The translations under genes and the position numbers were made by a program. Shown in pieces: positions 8,380-15,739 of a stretch of 18,128 nt of DNA. Location: assembly GCA_036005605.1 (NCBI GenBank), contig DASYQJ010000273.1, positions 1 to 18,128 of the forward strand, read 5' to 3'. The stretch is from JALZAA01 sp036005605. GTDB taxonomy: Bacteria; Actinomycetota; Acidimicrobiia; IMCC26256; JACDBD01. The notes below the pieces were generated by a model that saw only the letters and a program-made list of their open reading frames with translations, ran no database searches and was not told the origin of the DNA. How positions within the stretch are numbered: position 1 is the first letter of the stretch; the number at the start of each line of letters is the position of its first letter.

Positions 8380-8924
8380 GCACCACGACCTACGTCTGGC
8401 GTCGACTCGACCTTGACGGGCGGGTGTTCGTCCGCCTGGACGTCGGCAGCGAAGGCGTGTCGGCGGCGGGCTATGAGATCTGCGCCGACGGCGACCAACG
8501 CTGGGCGGTGCGCTTCTCGATCGAGCTCGATCCCGCGTGGCGACACGAACGCACGACCGTCGAGGTGATGGACGACGCCGGAACCCGGCGCCTCGACCTC
8601 GAGTCGGACGGCGCCGGGTCGTGGCTGCGCGGTGGAAGGCCCGACCCCTCCTTGGAGGGCTGCACCGACGTTGATCTCGGCGGCAACCCGTTCACGAACG
8701 CGTTCGTGACCCGACGCGTCGCGCCGGATGTCGGCGCCGACGTCGAGGTCAGGGCCGCGTTCATCGAGACGCCCGCACTGTCGGTGCGACCTCTCGTGCA
8801 GCGATACCAGCGCCTCGCCGACGACCGGTGGGTGTACGCCGACGACGAGTACGGCCGGTTCGAGCTCAGCACCGACCCCGACGGTGTCGCCGTCGACTAC
8901 GAGCAGCTGGCCGTACGCGTCTGA
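8376..8924 (+). CDS. Putative glycolipid-binding protein (PF06475-like)
   Basis: A 182-residue soluble protein matching my knowledge of the putative glycolipid-binding family. It begins TYVWRRLDLDG, continues with WAVRFSIELDPAWR and LDLESDGAGSW, then shows the characteristic run DPSLEGCTDVDLGGNPFTNAFVTRRV. It ends with VRPLVQRYQRLADDRWVYADDEYGRFELSTDPDGVAVDYEQL. Predicted structure is nearly all beta strands, and there is no signal peptide. Members are described as possible glycolipid or lipid binders with no proven enzyme activity. The GTG start at 8376 overlaps the stop of the preceding small ORF, and the acyl-CoA ligase lies upstream in the same unit. This fits a lipid context, but the ligand is unknown. 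Confidence 0.8.
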   Translation: MSTTTYVWRRLDLDGRVFVRLDVGSEGVSAAGYEICADGDQRWAVRFSIELDPAWRHERTTVEVMDDAGTRRLDLESDGAGSWLRGGRPDPSLEGCTDVDLGGNPFTNAFVTRRVAPDVGADVEVRAAFIETPALSVRPLVQRYQRLADDRWVYADDEYGRFELSTDPDGVAVDYEQLAVRV

Positions 8925-8949
8925 CGCCTGTCGGAAGTCGATCAGTAAG

Positions 8950-8965
8950 CTGACGTCGTCGTCAG
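8950..8965. promoter_or_regulatory. Candidate operator palindrome upstream of the alcohol dehydrogenase
   Basis: A perfect inverted repeat, CTGACG and CGTCAG around TCGT, lies 21 bp before the start of the zinc dehydrogenase. It overlaps a possible -10 (TAAGCT, 8946-8951) and a smaller inverted repeat TCAG/CTGA (8942-8953). Position and symmetry fit a dimeric repressor site. No regulator gene is present nearby to match it. Confidence 0.4.
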
Positions 8966-8986
8966 TCGTCGACGTCGGGGGAGTGG

Positions 8987-10222
8987 ATGCAAGGCCTGCT
9001 GTACGGCGTGGCGCCCGAGCCGCAACCCGAACCGGACGAGGACAACCACCTGCTCCGCGGCCTGGCGCAGACACCGATGCGCCTCGTCGACCTCCCCGAC
9101 CCCGAGTTCCTCCTGCCCGACTGGGTGGTCACCCGTCCCCGGCTCACCGGCGTCTGCGGGTCCGACGCCAAGCAGGTGTTCATGGACTGGGTGAACGTGG
9201 CGACCCCGGACAACCCGATGAAGGGCTTCTTCTCACTCCCGCAGGTGCTCGGGCACGAAGTCGTCGCCGACGTCGTCGCGCTCGGGCCCGAAGCCGAAGG
9301 GCTCGACGTGGGCGATCGGGTCGTGCTCAACCCGTGGCTGTCGTGCCGGCCGCGCGGCGTCGATCCGGTCTGCCCGGCGTGCGAGGCCGGCGACCTCAGC
9401 CTGTGCTGGAGCTTCGGCATCGGCCCGATCGCGCCCGGCATCCACACGGGGACGTCGCGCGACGCCAGCGGCGGCTACGCGCAGCTCATGCCCGCGCACG
9501 ACACGCAGCTGTTCAAGGTTCCCGACGAGGTCCCGGACGAGCTCGCGGTCTTCGCCGACCCGTTCGCCGTCAGCCTGCACTCGGTCACCCGCCATCCGCC
9601 CGTGCCCGGCGGCAAGGTGATGGTGTACGGCGCCGGCGCACTCGGTACCTGCGCCACCGCGATCCTCCGCACGCTCCACCCCGACGTCGAGGTGCTCGTG
9701 GTCGCGCGCTTCGAGGCCCAAGCTGCGCTGGCGCGCAAGCTCGGCGCGACCGTCATCGGACACGAGCCCGCCCGCGCCGTCATCGAAGAGGCGGCGTCGT
9801 GGTCGGGTGGCGTGCTCCAGCCGAGCGACGGGCTGCCGATGGCCTACCCGGGCGCGATCGACGTCGTGTACGACACGATCGGCAAGCAGGAGACTTTCGA
9901 GGTCGGCGCGCGCGTGCTCAAGGCGCGCGGCACGCTCGTGAAGGCGGGCGTGCACGGACCGACGTTCTGGGAGGACACGCCGCTGTACTTCAAGGAGCTC
10001 TCGCTCGTGGGCTCGAACGCCTTCGGGTTCGAGGAGGTCGACGGCGTGCGCCGGCACGGGATCGCGCACTATCTCGATCTCGTGCGGGAGGGCCGGGTCG
10101 ACCTCACGGGCATGCTGACCCATACGTTCGTGCTCGACGACTGGCGCGACGCGTTCACGGCGCTCGCGACCCAGGACCGCAGCGCCGCGATCAAGATCGC
10201 GTTCGACATGCGGCAGAACTAG
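8987..10222 (+). CDS. Zinc-dependent medium-chain alcohol dehydrogenase
   Basis: Predicted NAD(P)-dependent oxidation of an alcohol or polyol in the cytoplasm, 411 residues. Zinc-enzyme landmarks are GVCGSD with catalytic C57, GHE with H90 and E91, and a structural-zinc lobe with cysteines C120, C129, C132 and C140. The last three keep the usual CxxCx7C spacing, but the first is moved away by an eight-residue segment. The third catalytic ligand position, usually Glu or Cys, is Asp (D191 in FADPFAVSLHSV). The Rossmann motif is GAGALG (215-220). The ATG at 8987 has GGGGGAG four bases upstream. The N-terminus is longer than usual for the family, with an acidic PEPQPEPDEDN stretch. It converges with the methyltransferase gene. 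The substrate is not readable; other zinc-type medium-chain dehydrogenases (threonine or polyol type) are alternatives. Confidence 0.88.
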   Translation: MQGLLYGVAPEPQPEPDEDNHLLRGLAQTPMRLVDLPDPEFLLPDWVVTRPRLTGVCGSDAKQVFMDWVNVATPDNPMKGFFSLPQVLGHEVVADVVALGPEAEGLDVGDRVVLNPWLSCRPRGVDPVCPACEAGDLSLCWSFGIGPIAPGIHTGTSRDASGGYAQLMPAHDTQLFKVPDEVPDELAVFADPFAVSLHSVTRHPPVPGGKVMVYGAGALGTCATAILRTLHPDVEVLVVARFEAQAALARKLGATVIGHEPARAVIEEAASWSGGVLQPSDGLPMAYPGAIDVVYDTIGKQETFEVGARVLKARGTLVKAGVHGPTFWEDTPLYFKELSLVGSNAFGFEEVDGVRRHGIAHYLDLVREGRVDLTGMLTHTFVLDDWRDAFTALATQDRSAAIKIAFDMRQN

Positions 10223-10229
10223 CTCCGAA

Positions 10230-11021
10230 CTAGCCGCCGCGCTCGAACGTCATCTGGCGCATACCCCAGGTGATCGGGGTCTTGCTTTTCCCGCGAGCGA
10301 GCTCACGGAGGTCGGCGTCGAGGTCGTCGAGCTGGGCGGGGCTGTGGTTGTCCCGTACGAACGGCTCGTCGCGCCACACCTCGAAGTTCAACGCGAACAG
10401 CTCGGCGGCGAGCGCCGTTGGCACGGGGTGGGTGCGTACGACGCTCGTCCGTTTCCGGCCGCTGGGCCCGCCGTCGAACTTGTCGGCGATCGGACCGGCG
10501 GCGAGTGAGCTCCCGCGAGCCTCGAGTACCGCCGCAAGCAGAGTGAGATAGCGGCGCAGCGCGGGATCGTCCGTGCGGATCCATTCCACCTCGTCGAGCG
10601 CAAGGACACCGCCGAGCTCGAGCTGGCTCATCCAGGCGCGCACGACACGGTCCGGTCGCGGGATGTGCGACAGGACGAACCGGGCGTACAGGAGGTTCGC
10701 CCGACCCATCGGGAACGGCAGGTCCATCACGTCGTGATGGAGGAACGACACCCCTGCAGGCGCTTCCGCCCGGGCGCGGGCGATGAACGCCTCCGACGTG
10801 TCGAGACCGATCGCCCTCGTTGCTCCCGTCACCGCTGCGACGAGTCGTGTCGTGTGCCCCGGTCCGCAGCCGAGGTCGAGGGCCAGCCTCGGCCGACTGC
10901 GTACGTCCTGCCGCAGGAATGCCGCGCTCGGAGATGCCCAGGCCTCGGCCACCAGGTCGAGTCGACGCGCTGCGACGTCGGTGTCGCCGAAGACATAATC
11001 GGACGAGCTGCCCACAGACAT
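10230..11021 (-). CDS. Class I SAM-dependent methyltransferase
   Basis: A 263-residue soluble protein with the class I methyltransferase fold. Motif I is LALDLGCGPGH (46-56) for SAM binding. The acidic residue binding the SAM ribose is in AIGLDTSEAF. HHDVMDLPF and LLYARFVLSHIPRPDRVVRAW are motifs II/III, followed by LELGGVLALDEVEWI. Small-molecule methyltransferases of the UbiE/Tam/TylF-like groups share this plan; the substrate cannot be deduced. The ATG at 11021 has no obvious Shine-Dalgarno. The gene ends 7 bp from the alcohol dehydrogenase, which converges on it, and diverges from acyl-CoA ligase 2 across 57 bp. The C-terminal region (VWRDEPFVRDNHSPAQLDDL onward) is not part of the core fold. 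Confidence 0.88.
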   Translation of the reverse strand: MSVGSSSDYVFGDTDVAARRLDLVAEAWASPSAAFLRQDVRSRPRLALDLGCGPGHTTRLVAAVTGATRAIGLDTSEAFIARARAEAPAGVSFLHHDVMDLPFPMGRANLLYARFVLSHIPRPDRVVRAWMSQLELGGVLALDEVEWIRTDDPALRRYLTLLAAVLEARGSSLAAGPIADKFDGGPSGRKRTSVVRTHPVPTALAAELFALNFEVWRDEPFVRDNHSPAQLDDLDADLRELARGKSKTPITWGMRQMTFERGG

Positions 11022-11078
11022 TGACGGTACCCGGGAGTATCGTCACCGCCGCCGGGATTCACCGCACGAGGGGGGCGC

Positions 11079-12632
11079 GTGGACGCCGAGCTCGACGAGT
11101 TGCTTGCCTTCGCAGATCGCGGGATGGCGGTTGCATGGCACGCCGCGCGAGGACCCGACACCCCCGCATTGATCACGACCACGGGGACGATCACGTACGG
11201 CGAGCTGAACGCGCGGGCCAACCGGCTGGCGCGAGCGCTCCGCCGCCGCGGTATTCGACGGGGCGACGCGGTCGCGCTCCTGTGCTCGAACCGAGCCGAG
11301 TTCGTGGAGGTCCTGCTGGCGACCCAGCGGGCGGGGCTGCGGCTCACGACCGTGAACTGGCACCTCACCGCCGACGAGGCCGGCTACATCGTCGACGACT
11401 GCGAGGCGACGGCGTTGGTCGCGGAAGCTCGTTTCGCCGACGTCGCCCGGGGCGCCGCCGCCGGAGCGCCGCGTGCCCAACTGCGCCTCGCCGTCGCCGG
11501 GTCGATCGACGGGTTCGAGGATTACGACGCCGCGGTGGCGGCCGAACCCGGCGACGACCTCGAGGACCCTGCGCTCGGATCGCAGATGCTCTACACCTCG
11601 GGCACGACGGGGCGGCCCAAGGGCGTCTTCCGCGACGAGGCGTCGCTCGCGACGGCCGTGATGCTCGCGCGCGCTGCGTACCGTGACGGCAACGTGCACC
11701 TGCTGACCGGGCCGCTGTACCACGCCGCGCCCCTCTTGTTCTCGATGAACGCGCCGTTGATCGCCGGCGTCCCCGTCGCGGTCATGCCGGCGTGGGACCC
11801 GGAGGAGGCGCTGCGGTTGATCGAACGGCACCGCGTCACCCACACGCACATGGTCCCGACGATGTTCCACCAGCTGCTGGCGCTGCCCGACGACGTGCGC
11901 GATCGGTACGACGTCTCGTCGTTGCGCAACGTGCTGCACGGCGCGGCGCCGTGCCCGGTGGGGGTGAAGCAGCGCCTCATCGAATGGCTTGGTCCCGTCG
12001 TGAACGAGTACTACGCCGCCACCGAGGGCCTCGGAACGTGGGTCGACGCGCGCACGTGGTTGCTGAAACCGGGAACCGTCGGCAAGCCCGTGCCCGAGGA
12101 CCAGGTCGTGGTCGCCGACGAAGACGCGAACCCCATGCCGCCGGGCGAAGTCGGGCTCGTGTGGTTCAAGGCCTCGGAGGTCCCGTTCGAGTACTACAAG
12201 GACCGTTCCAAGACCGAGTCTTCCTACCGGGAGCGTCATTTCACCCTCGGCGACATGGGCTACGTCGACGACGACGGATTCCTGTTCCTCACCGACCGCA
12301 GCGCCAACCTCATCATCTCCGGCGGCGTAAACGTGTACCCGGCTGAAGTGGACGCCGTCCTGCTCGACCATCCCGCGGTGGCCGACGCCGCCGTCATCGG
12401 CGTGCCGAACCCCGAGTGGGGTGAGGAGGTGCTCGCAGTGGTCGAGCTGCGTGCCGGTGCGGAGCAGAGCCGCGACCTCGCCGACGAGCTGGTCGACTTC
12501 TGCCGCGAGCGGCTCGCGCACTACAAGTGCCCGCGCCGCGTCGAGTTCGTCGACCAGCTGCCGCGTCAGGACAACGGCAAGATCTACAAGCGGTTGCTCC
12601 GCGATCGATATCGCGAGCGGGCGTCGACCTGA
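11079..12632 (+). CDS. AMP-dependent acyl-CoA synthetase (ligase 2)
   Basis: A 517-residue adenylate-forming enzyme distinct from ligase 1. The phosphate loop is YTSGTTGRPKG (172-182). The A5-equivalent is EYYAATEGLGTW instead of YGLTE. The hinge segment is FTLGDMGYVDDDGFLFLTDRSANLIISGGVNVYPAEVD. The C-terminal motif is DNGKIYKRLLRD with adenylation lysine K501. This pattern resembles acyl-CoA ligases annotated as long-chain, bile-acid or steroid side-chain CoA ligases (FadD-like) in actinobacteria, but the substrate is not fixed by sequence alone. GTG at 11079 has GAGGGGGGC just upstream and is the first in-frame start giving the normal N-terminus. The gene is transcribed divergently from the methyltransferase and ends 4 bp from the convergent COQ4-like gene. 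Confidence 0.92.
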   Translation: MDAELDELLAFADRGMAVAWHAARGPDTPALITTTGTITYGELNARANRLARALRRRGIRRGDAVALLCSNRAEFVEVLLATQRAGLRLTTVNWHLTADEAGYIVDDCEATALVAEARFADVARGAAAGAPRAQLRLAVAGSIDGFEDYDAAVAAEPGDDLEDPALGSQMLYTSGTTGRPKGVFRDEASLATAVMLARAAYRDGNVHLLTGPLYHAAPLLFSMNAPLIAGVPVAVMPAWDPEEALRLIERHRVTHTHMVPTMFHQLLALPDDVRDRYDVSSLRNVLHGAAPCPVGVKQRLIEWLGPVVNEYYAATEGLGTWVDARTWLLKPGTVGKPVPEDQVVVADEDANPMPPGEVGLVWFKASEVPFEYYKDRSKTESSYRERHFTLGDMGYVDDDGFLFLTDRSANLIISGGVNVYPAEVDAVLLDHPAVADAAVIGVPNPEWGEEVLAVVELRAGAEQSRDLADELVDFCRERLAHYKCPRRVEFVDQLPRQDNGKIYKRLLRDRYRERAST

Positions 12633-12636
12633 CGGG

Positions 12637-13545
12637 TCAGGACCGGCGGGCGGGAATCGACAGTTCGCGACGCACGTCCTCGAGTGGCTCGTCGACGTGC
12701 GAGAGATGGTCCATCGCCGCGAAGTCGGCGGTGCATTGCGCGCCCCGCCGGATCGCGTCGGCGAGCTCCTCGGCCGCACCCGGTCGCGCGAGGGTGCCCA
12801 CCTTGGGAGTGATACCCACGCTGGACTCGAGCAACCCGGCTTCGTGCAGCGACAACGAGGCGCAGAAGTTCGAGAAATGCTGGTCGCCGTCGGTCGCGCT
12901 GACCAGCATCGCCTGGAGCGCGAGCTCGCCGGGTCCGTCCGGCTCATAGCCCGACAGCACGTGCGAGAAGTCGTGGGCGACGAAGATCACGTCGCCACCG
13001 CCCGGCTCGCCCGGGAACGTGAGCCCGTAGCGCTGGTAGAAGTCGTAGTAGGCCCGCCCGAGACTCCCCGGCGGGCAGTGCTCGAGCGCGCGTAGCCGCG
13101 CCGCCATCTCGGCGTCCTCGGTGCCGTCGAGCTGCGGCTCCATGTCGTAGGCGTCGTGGTACCGCTGGTAGTCGGCGTTGAGCTCCGCCCGCGCCGCGTG
13201 GAGCGCGTCGCGCGCCACGACCTGCATCTTCTCGTCGACGTCGAGCGCGGCGGCGTACTCCTGCACCCGTTGCGCCATGGCGTCGCTTCCCGGGTGACGG
13301 CTGAACTCGAGGACGATCATGAGCTCGATCACTCGATGACGCGCCTTCGGGTCCTCGATGGTTGCCGCCAGACTGGCCGGGTCGAGCGGCTCCAGCGACG
13401 TGAGGTCGGTATCGACGTCGAAATACCCGTGGAGGAGCGCATCGATGATGTGGAACTGCTCCTCGGTCGGCCCCCCGTCGACCGTCGCGGCGCCGAGCAA
13501 GCCGCGCGCGACCGGTTCCGCGAGCTCCTTGTGCACGGGTCGCAT
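12637..13545 (-). CDS. COQ4-like protein with a TerB-like N-terminal half
   Basis: A 302-residue soluble protein. The C-terminal half contains VAHDFSHVLSGYE, matching the COQ4 metal motif HDxxHx11E with H191, D192, H195 and E207. It is preceded by GSLGRAYYDFYQRYGL, also typical of COQ4. The N-terminal part, about residues 10-115, reads VDGGPTEEQFHIIDALLHGYFDVDTDL and then helical segments. This resembles the acidic helical TerB domain, but that match is by eye only. COQ4 in eukaryotes and proteobacteria works in ubiquinone assembly and C1 chemistry. Actinobacteria use menaquinone, so the role here must differ or is unknown. The ATG at 13545 has an excellent AGGAGG six bases upstream. The gene stands alone, convergent with ligase 2 and divergent from the hydroxyacid dehydrogenase. 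Confidence 0.78.
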   Translation of the reverse strand: MRPVHKELAEPVARGLLGAATVDGGPTEEQFHIIDALLHGYFDVDTDLTSLEPLDPASLAATIEDPKARHRVIELMIVLEFSRHPGSDAMAQRVQEYAAALDVDEKMQVVARDALHAARAELNADYQRYHDAYDMEPQLDGTEDAEMAARLRALEHCPPGSLGRAYYDFYQRYGLTFPGEPGGGDVIFVAHDFSHVLSGYEPDGPGELALQAMLVSATDGDQHFSNFCASLSLHEAGLLESSVGITPKVGTLARPGAAEELADAIRRGAQCTADFAAMDHLSHVDEPLEDVRRELSIPARRS

Positions 13546-13580
13546 GCTTTCCTCCTGCCCTGGACACTGGGTGCACGCCC

Positions 13581-13586
13581 ATCGTA
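13581..13586 (-). promoter_or_regulatory. Candidate -10 element for the COQ4-like gene
   Basis: TACGAT on the minus strand lies about 35 bp upstream of the start codon, with a weak TTGCCC-type -35 about 19 bases further upstream. It would give a roughly 30-base leader containing the AGGAGG site. The hexamer is the same as at 728-733 and 6443-6448. Confidence 0.35.
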
Positions 13587-13635
13587 GGAGCACCGAGGCG
13601 CTGCCGGGCAAGCGCGTCGTCAGGACTGCAACCCT

Positions 13636-13641
13636 TACGCT
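13636..13641 (+). promoter_or_regulatory. Candidate -10 element placing transcription at the start codon (leaderless)
   Basis: TACGCT ends 6 bases before the GTG start of the hydroxyacid dehydrogenase, the spacing expected if transcription begins at the start codon itself. No Shine-Dalgarno sequence precedes this GTG, which agrees with leaderless translation. Confidence 0.4.
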
Positions 13642-13647
13642 GACGCC

Positions 13648-14670
13648 GTGCCCATGCAGGTTCTGCTGACCGAGACCGCGGGGCGGTTGCTCGACGAACG
13701 CGCTGCTCGCGTCGAGCCCGCTGTCGAGCAGGTCCGCATGCAGCGAGACGGCCGGCTCGTGGTCGACGGCCGCGAGGTCGACGCCGGCGCCGTGCAGCCC
13801 GAGGTCGCGTTCGCAACGGGGGACATGTTCTTTCGAGGCGGGGCAGCTCCGTGGTTCGAGCTGCTCCTGTCCCTCGAGTCAATGCGGTGGTTCCAGTCTC
13901 CGGCGGCGGGCTATATCGCCCTCTACGACCATCTCTTCGTGCGCGGCGTGCGAGTGACCGGTGCGCACGTGAACGCGATCCCGATCGCGGAGTACGTCCT
14001 GCAGGCCGTGCTTGCCCACTTCCAGGGCGTTGCCGAGTGGGCCGCGGCGCGGGCCGCGCACGAATGGCGCCCGCACGAGTTCCGCGAGGTGTTCGGCACG
14101 ACCTGGCTCGTCATCGGGGTCGGCTCCATCGGCTCCGCCGTTGCCGAGCGTGCCCGTGCGCTCGGCGCACGCGTGCTGGGGCACCGGCGTCACCCCACCG
14201 GCCGCGAGCCGGTCGATGAGATGCTCTCCCGCGAAATGCTCCTGGACGAGCTGCCGAGATGTGACGTCGTGGTGCTGGCGGCGCCGGCCACGCCCGAGAC
14301 CACCGCCTTCGTCGACGACCAGTTTCTCGCCGCGATGGCGCCGCATTCCGTGCTGGTCAATGTGGCGCGCGGCGCGCTCGTCGACGAAGCGGCGCTCCTC
14401 ACAGCGCTCGACCGCCGTCGGCCTGCGGCCGCGATCCTCGACGTGTTCGCGACCGAACCGCTGCCGGCCGACAGCCCGTTCTGGGAACATCCCCGCGTGG
14501 TGCTCACGCCGCACTCGTCAGCCGGTGGGCTCGCCCGGCACGGTCGCGTCGCCGACTTGTTCGTCGAGAACCTCGAGCGTTACCGCAACGGGCAGCCGCT
14601 CCTGCACGAGGTCCGTCCCGCCGCCGGCGAGGCCACGAGTACGTGGCTCGATGAGCGCGCCCGCTCCTGA
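13648..14670 (+). CDS. D-isomer-specific 2-hydroxyacid dehydrogenase
   Basis: Predicted NAD(P)-dependent interconversion of a 2-oxo acid and a D-2-hydroxy acid, 340 residues. The dinucleotide motif is VIGVGSIGSA (from residue 155). The catalytic triad of the family is complete: R241 in NVARGALVDE, E270 in FATEPLP and H289 in TPHSSAG. The N-terminal substrate domain is divergent, containing MRWFQSPAAGYIALYDHLF, as in the glyoxylate/hydroxypyruvate-reductase-like branch. The start is GTG at 13648; ATG at 13654 is an alternative. The downstream FMN oxidase starts inside the last 20 bp of this gene, so the two are likely translated together. The substrate (lactate, glyoxylate, hydroxypyruvate or a longer acid) is not readable. 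Confidence 0.9.
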   Translation: MPMQVLLTETAGRLLDERAARVEPAVEQVRMQRDGRLVVDGREVDAGAVQPEVAFATGDMFFRGGAAPWFELLLSLESMRWFQSPAAGYIALYDHLFVRGVRVTGAHVNAIPIAEYVLQAVLAHFQGVAEWAAARAAHEWRPHEFREVFGTTWLVIGVGSIGSAVAERARALGARVLGHRRHPTGREPVDEMLSREMLLDELPRCDVVVLAAPATPETTAFVDDQFLAAMAPHSVLVNVARGALVDEAALLTALDRRRPAAAILDVFATEPLPADSPFWEHPRVVLTPHSSAGGLARHGRVADLFVENLERYRNGQPLLHEVRPAAGEATSTWLDERARS

Positions 14671-15727
14671 ACCGCCGCCCTTCGTCGTCCTCGACGACGC
14701 AGTGGTGGACGCGCGCCGGACGCTGCCGCCAGCCGTGCTCGCGTACGTCGAGGGCGGTGCCGAGGACGAGCACACGCTGGAGGAGAACCGGCGCGCGTTC
14801 ACTCGGTGGCACCTGCGACCGCGGATGCTGAGGGGCGCACCGGCCGCCGACCCGTCCACGACATTCCTCGGGATGCCGTTGGCGATGCCGGTTCTCGTGG
14901 CGCCGTTCTCGGGCGACACGCTCCTGCACGCCGACGCATACCGAGCCGTGCTCGAGGCCGCGGCGAGCCACGGAACGCTGGCGGTCGTGCCCGAGGTGAC
15001 GGGGAAGCACACGCTCGAGGAGCTGGCCGCGGCGTTCCCTGTGTCGGCGCGTGTGTTCCAGCTCAGCCTCCGTCACCCCGAAGGCGTGCTCGTCGAGCTC
15101 GTGCAACGCGCCGCCGACGCGGGCTACTCGGCGATCTGCGTGACGATCGACGTGCCCGTCGTCGGTGTACGCCGCCGCGAGCTCCGCCACCCGGGAGCGA
15201 CCGTCGAGATCTCCAACTTCGAGCGGAGCTCGATTGCCCGCGCATTCATGGACGACGCCGGCGACCGCGAGTCGCCGTGGACATGGGCGCGCCTCGCCGA
15301 CGTCATGGCGGCAACGGACCTCCAGTTCGCGGTGAAGGGCGTGCTCACCGCCGACGACGCGCGCGCCGCCGTGGACGCCGGTGCCGCGGCGGTCTACGTG
15401 TCGAACCACGGCGGCCGCCAGCTCGACGGCGCGCCGGCGACCCTGGATCAGCTCGCCGAGGTCGTCGACGAGGTCGGTGGCGACGTCGAGGTCGCGATCG
15501 ACGGCGGGGTTCGCAGCGGCGGCGACGTCGTGAAGGCGCTGGCACTCGGCGCCCGCGCCGTCCTCGTGGGCCGCCCCGCCTGTTACGGCCTGGCGGTGGC
15601 CGGCACGACGGGCGTCCGCCGCGTGCTCGACATCCTCCGCCACGAGCTCGTCACCGCGATGACGCTGCTCGGCCGGGCACACGTCGCCCACCTCGATCGC
15701 ACGGTGCTCCAGCCCGCCCGTCGCTAG
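14651..15727 (+). CDS. FMN-dependent alpha-hydroxy-acid oxidase/dehydrogenase
   Basis: A 358-residue TIM-barrel flavoenzyme of the lactate/glycolate/mandelate oxidase family, oxidising an L-2-hydroxy acid to the 2-oxo acid. Landmarks are YVEGGAEDEHTLEENRRAFTRWHLRPRML at the N-terminus, PVLVAPFSG, and FQLSLRHPEG. VTIDVPVVGVRRREL is the substrate and FMN region. FAVKGVL supplies the FMN lysine, YVSNHGGRQLDG holds catalytic H253 and R256, and AIDGGVRSGGDVVKALALGARAVLVGRP binds the FMN phosphate. The ATG at 14651 overlaps the dehydrogenase gene by 20 bp. Whether oxygen or another carrier is the acceptor cannot be decided. Some neighbours of this family work with peptide-derived cofactors, but no such genes are seen here. 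Confidence 0.92.
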   Translation: MSAPAPEPPPFVVLDDAVVDARRTLPPAVLAYVEGGAEDEHTLEENRRAFTRWHLRPRMLRGAPAADPSTTFLGMPLAMPVLVAPFSGDTLLHADAYRAVLEAAASHGTLAVVPEVTGKHTLEELAAAFPVSARVFQLSLRHPEGVLVELVQRAADAGYSAICVTIDVPVVGVRRRELRHPGATVEISNFERSSIARAFMDDAGDRESPWTWARLADVMAATDLQFAVKGVLTADDARAAVDAGAAAVYVSNHGGRQLDGAPATLDQLAEVVDEVGGDVEVAIDGGVRSGGDVVKALALGARAVLVGRPACYGLAVAGTTGVRRVLDILRHELVTAMTLLGRAHVAHLDRTVLQPARR

Positions 15728-15739
15728 CCTCGACCCTGC

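Noticed and set aside
8728..10233. Plus-strand frame of 501 codons overlapping the alcohol dehydrogenase
   Set aside because: It is in a different frame from the dehydrogenase, and its product is Arg/Ala-rich low-complexity sequence.
12628..12641. CCTGAC-GG-GTCAGG palindrome joining the stop codons of ligase 2 and the COQ4-like gene
   Set aside because: The usable stem is only five pairs with a four-base loop and no T-run. It is too short to call a terminator, and may be chance from two stop codons facing each other.
11043..12947. Long open frame (634 codons) on the minus strand opposite acyl-CoA ligase 2
   Set aside because: It is a shadow of the ligase and COQ4-like genes, with low-complexity Arg/Val/Asp-rich translation and no recognisable motif.
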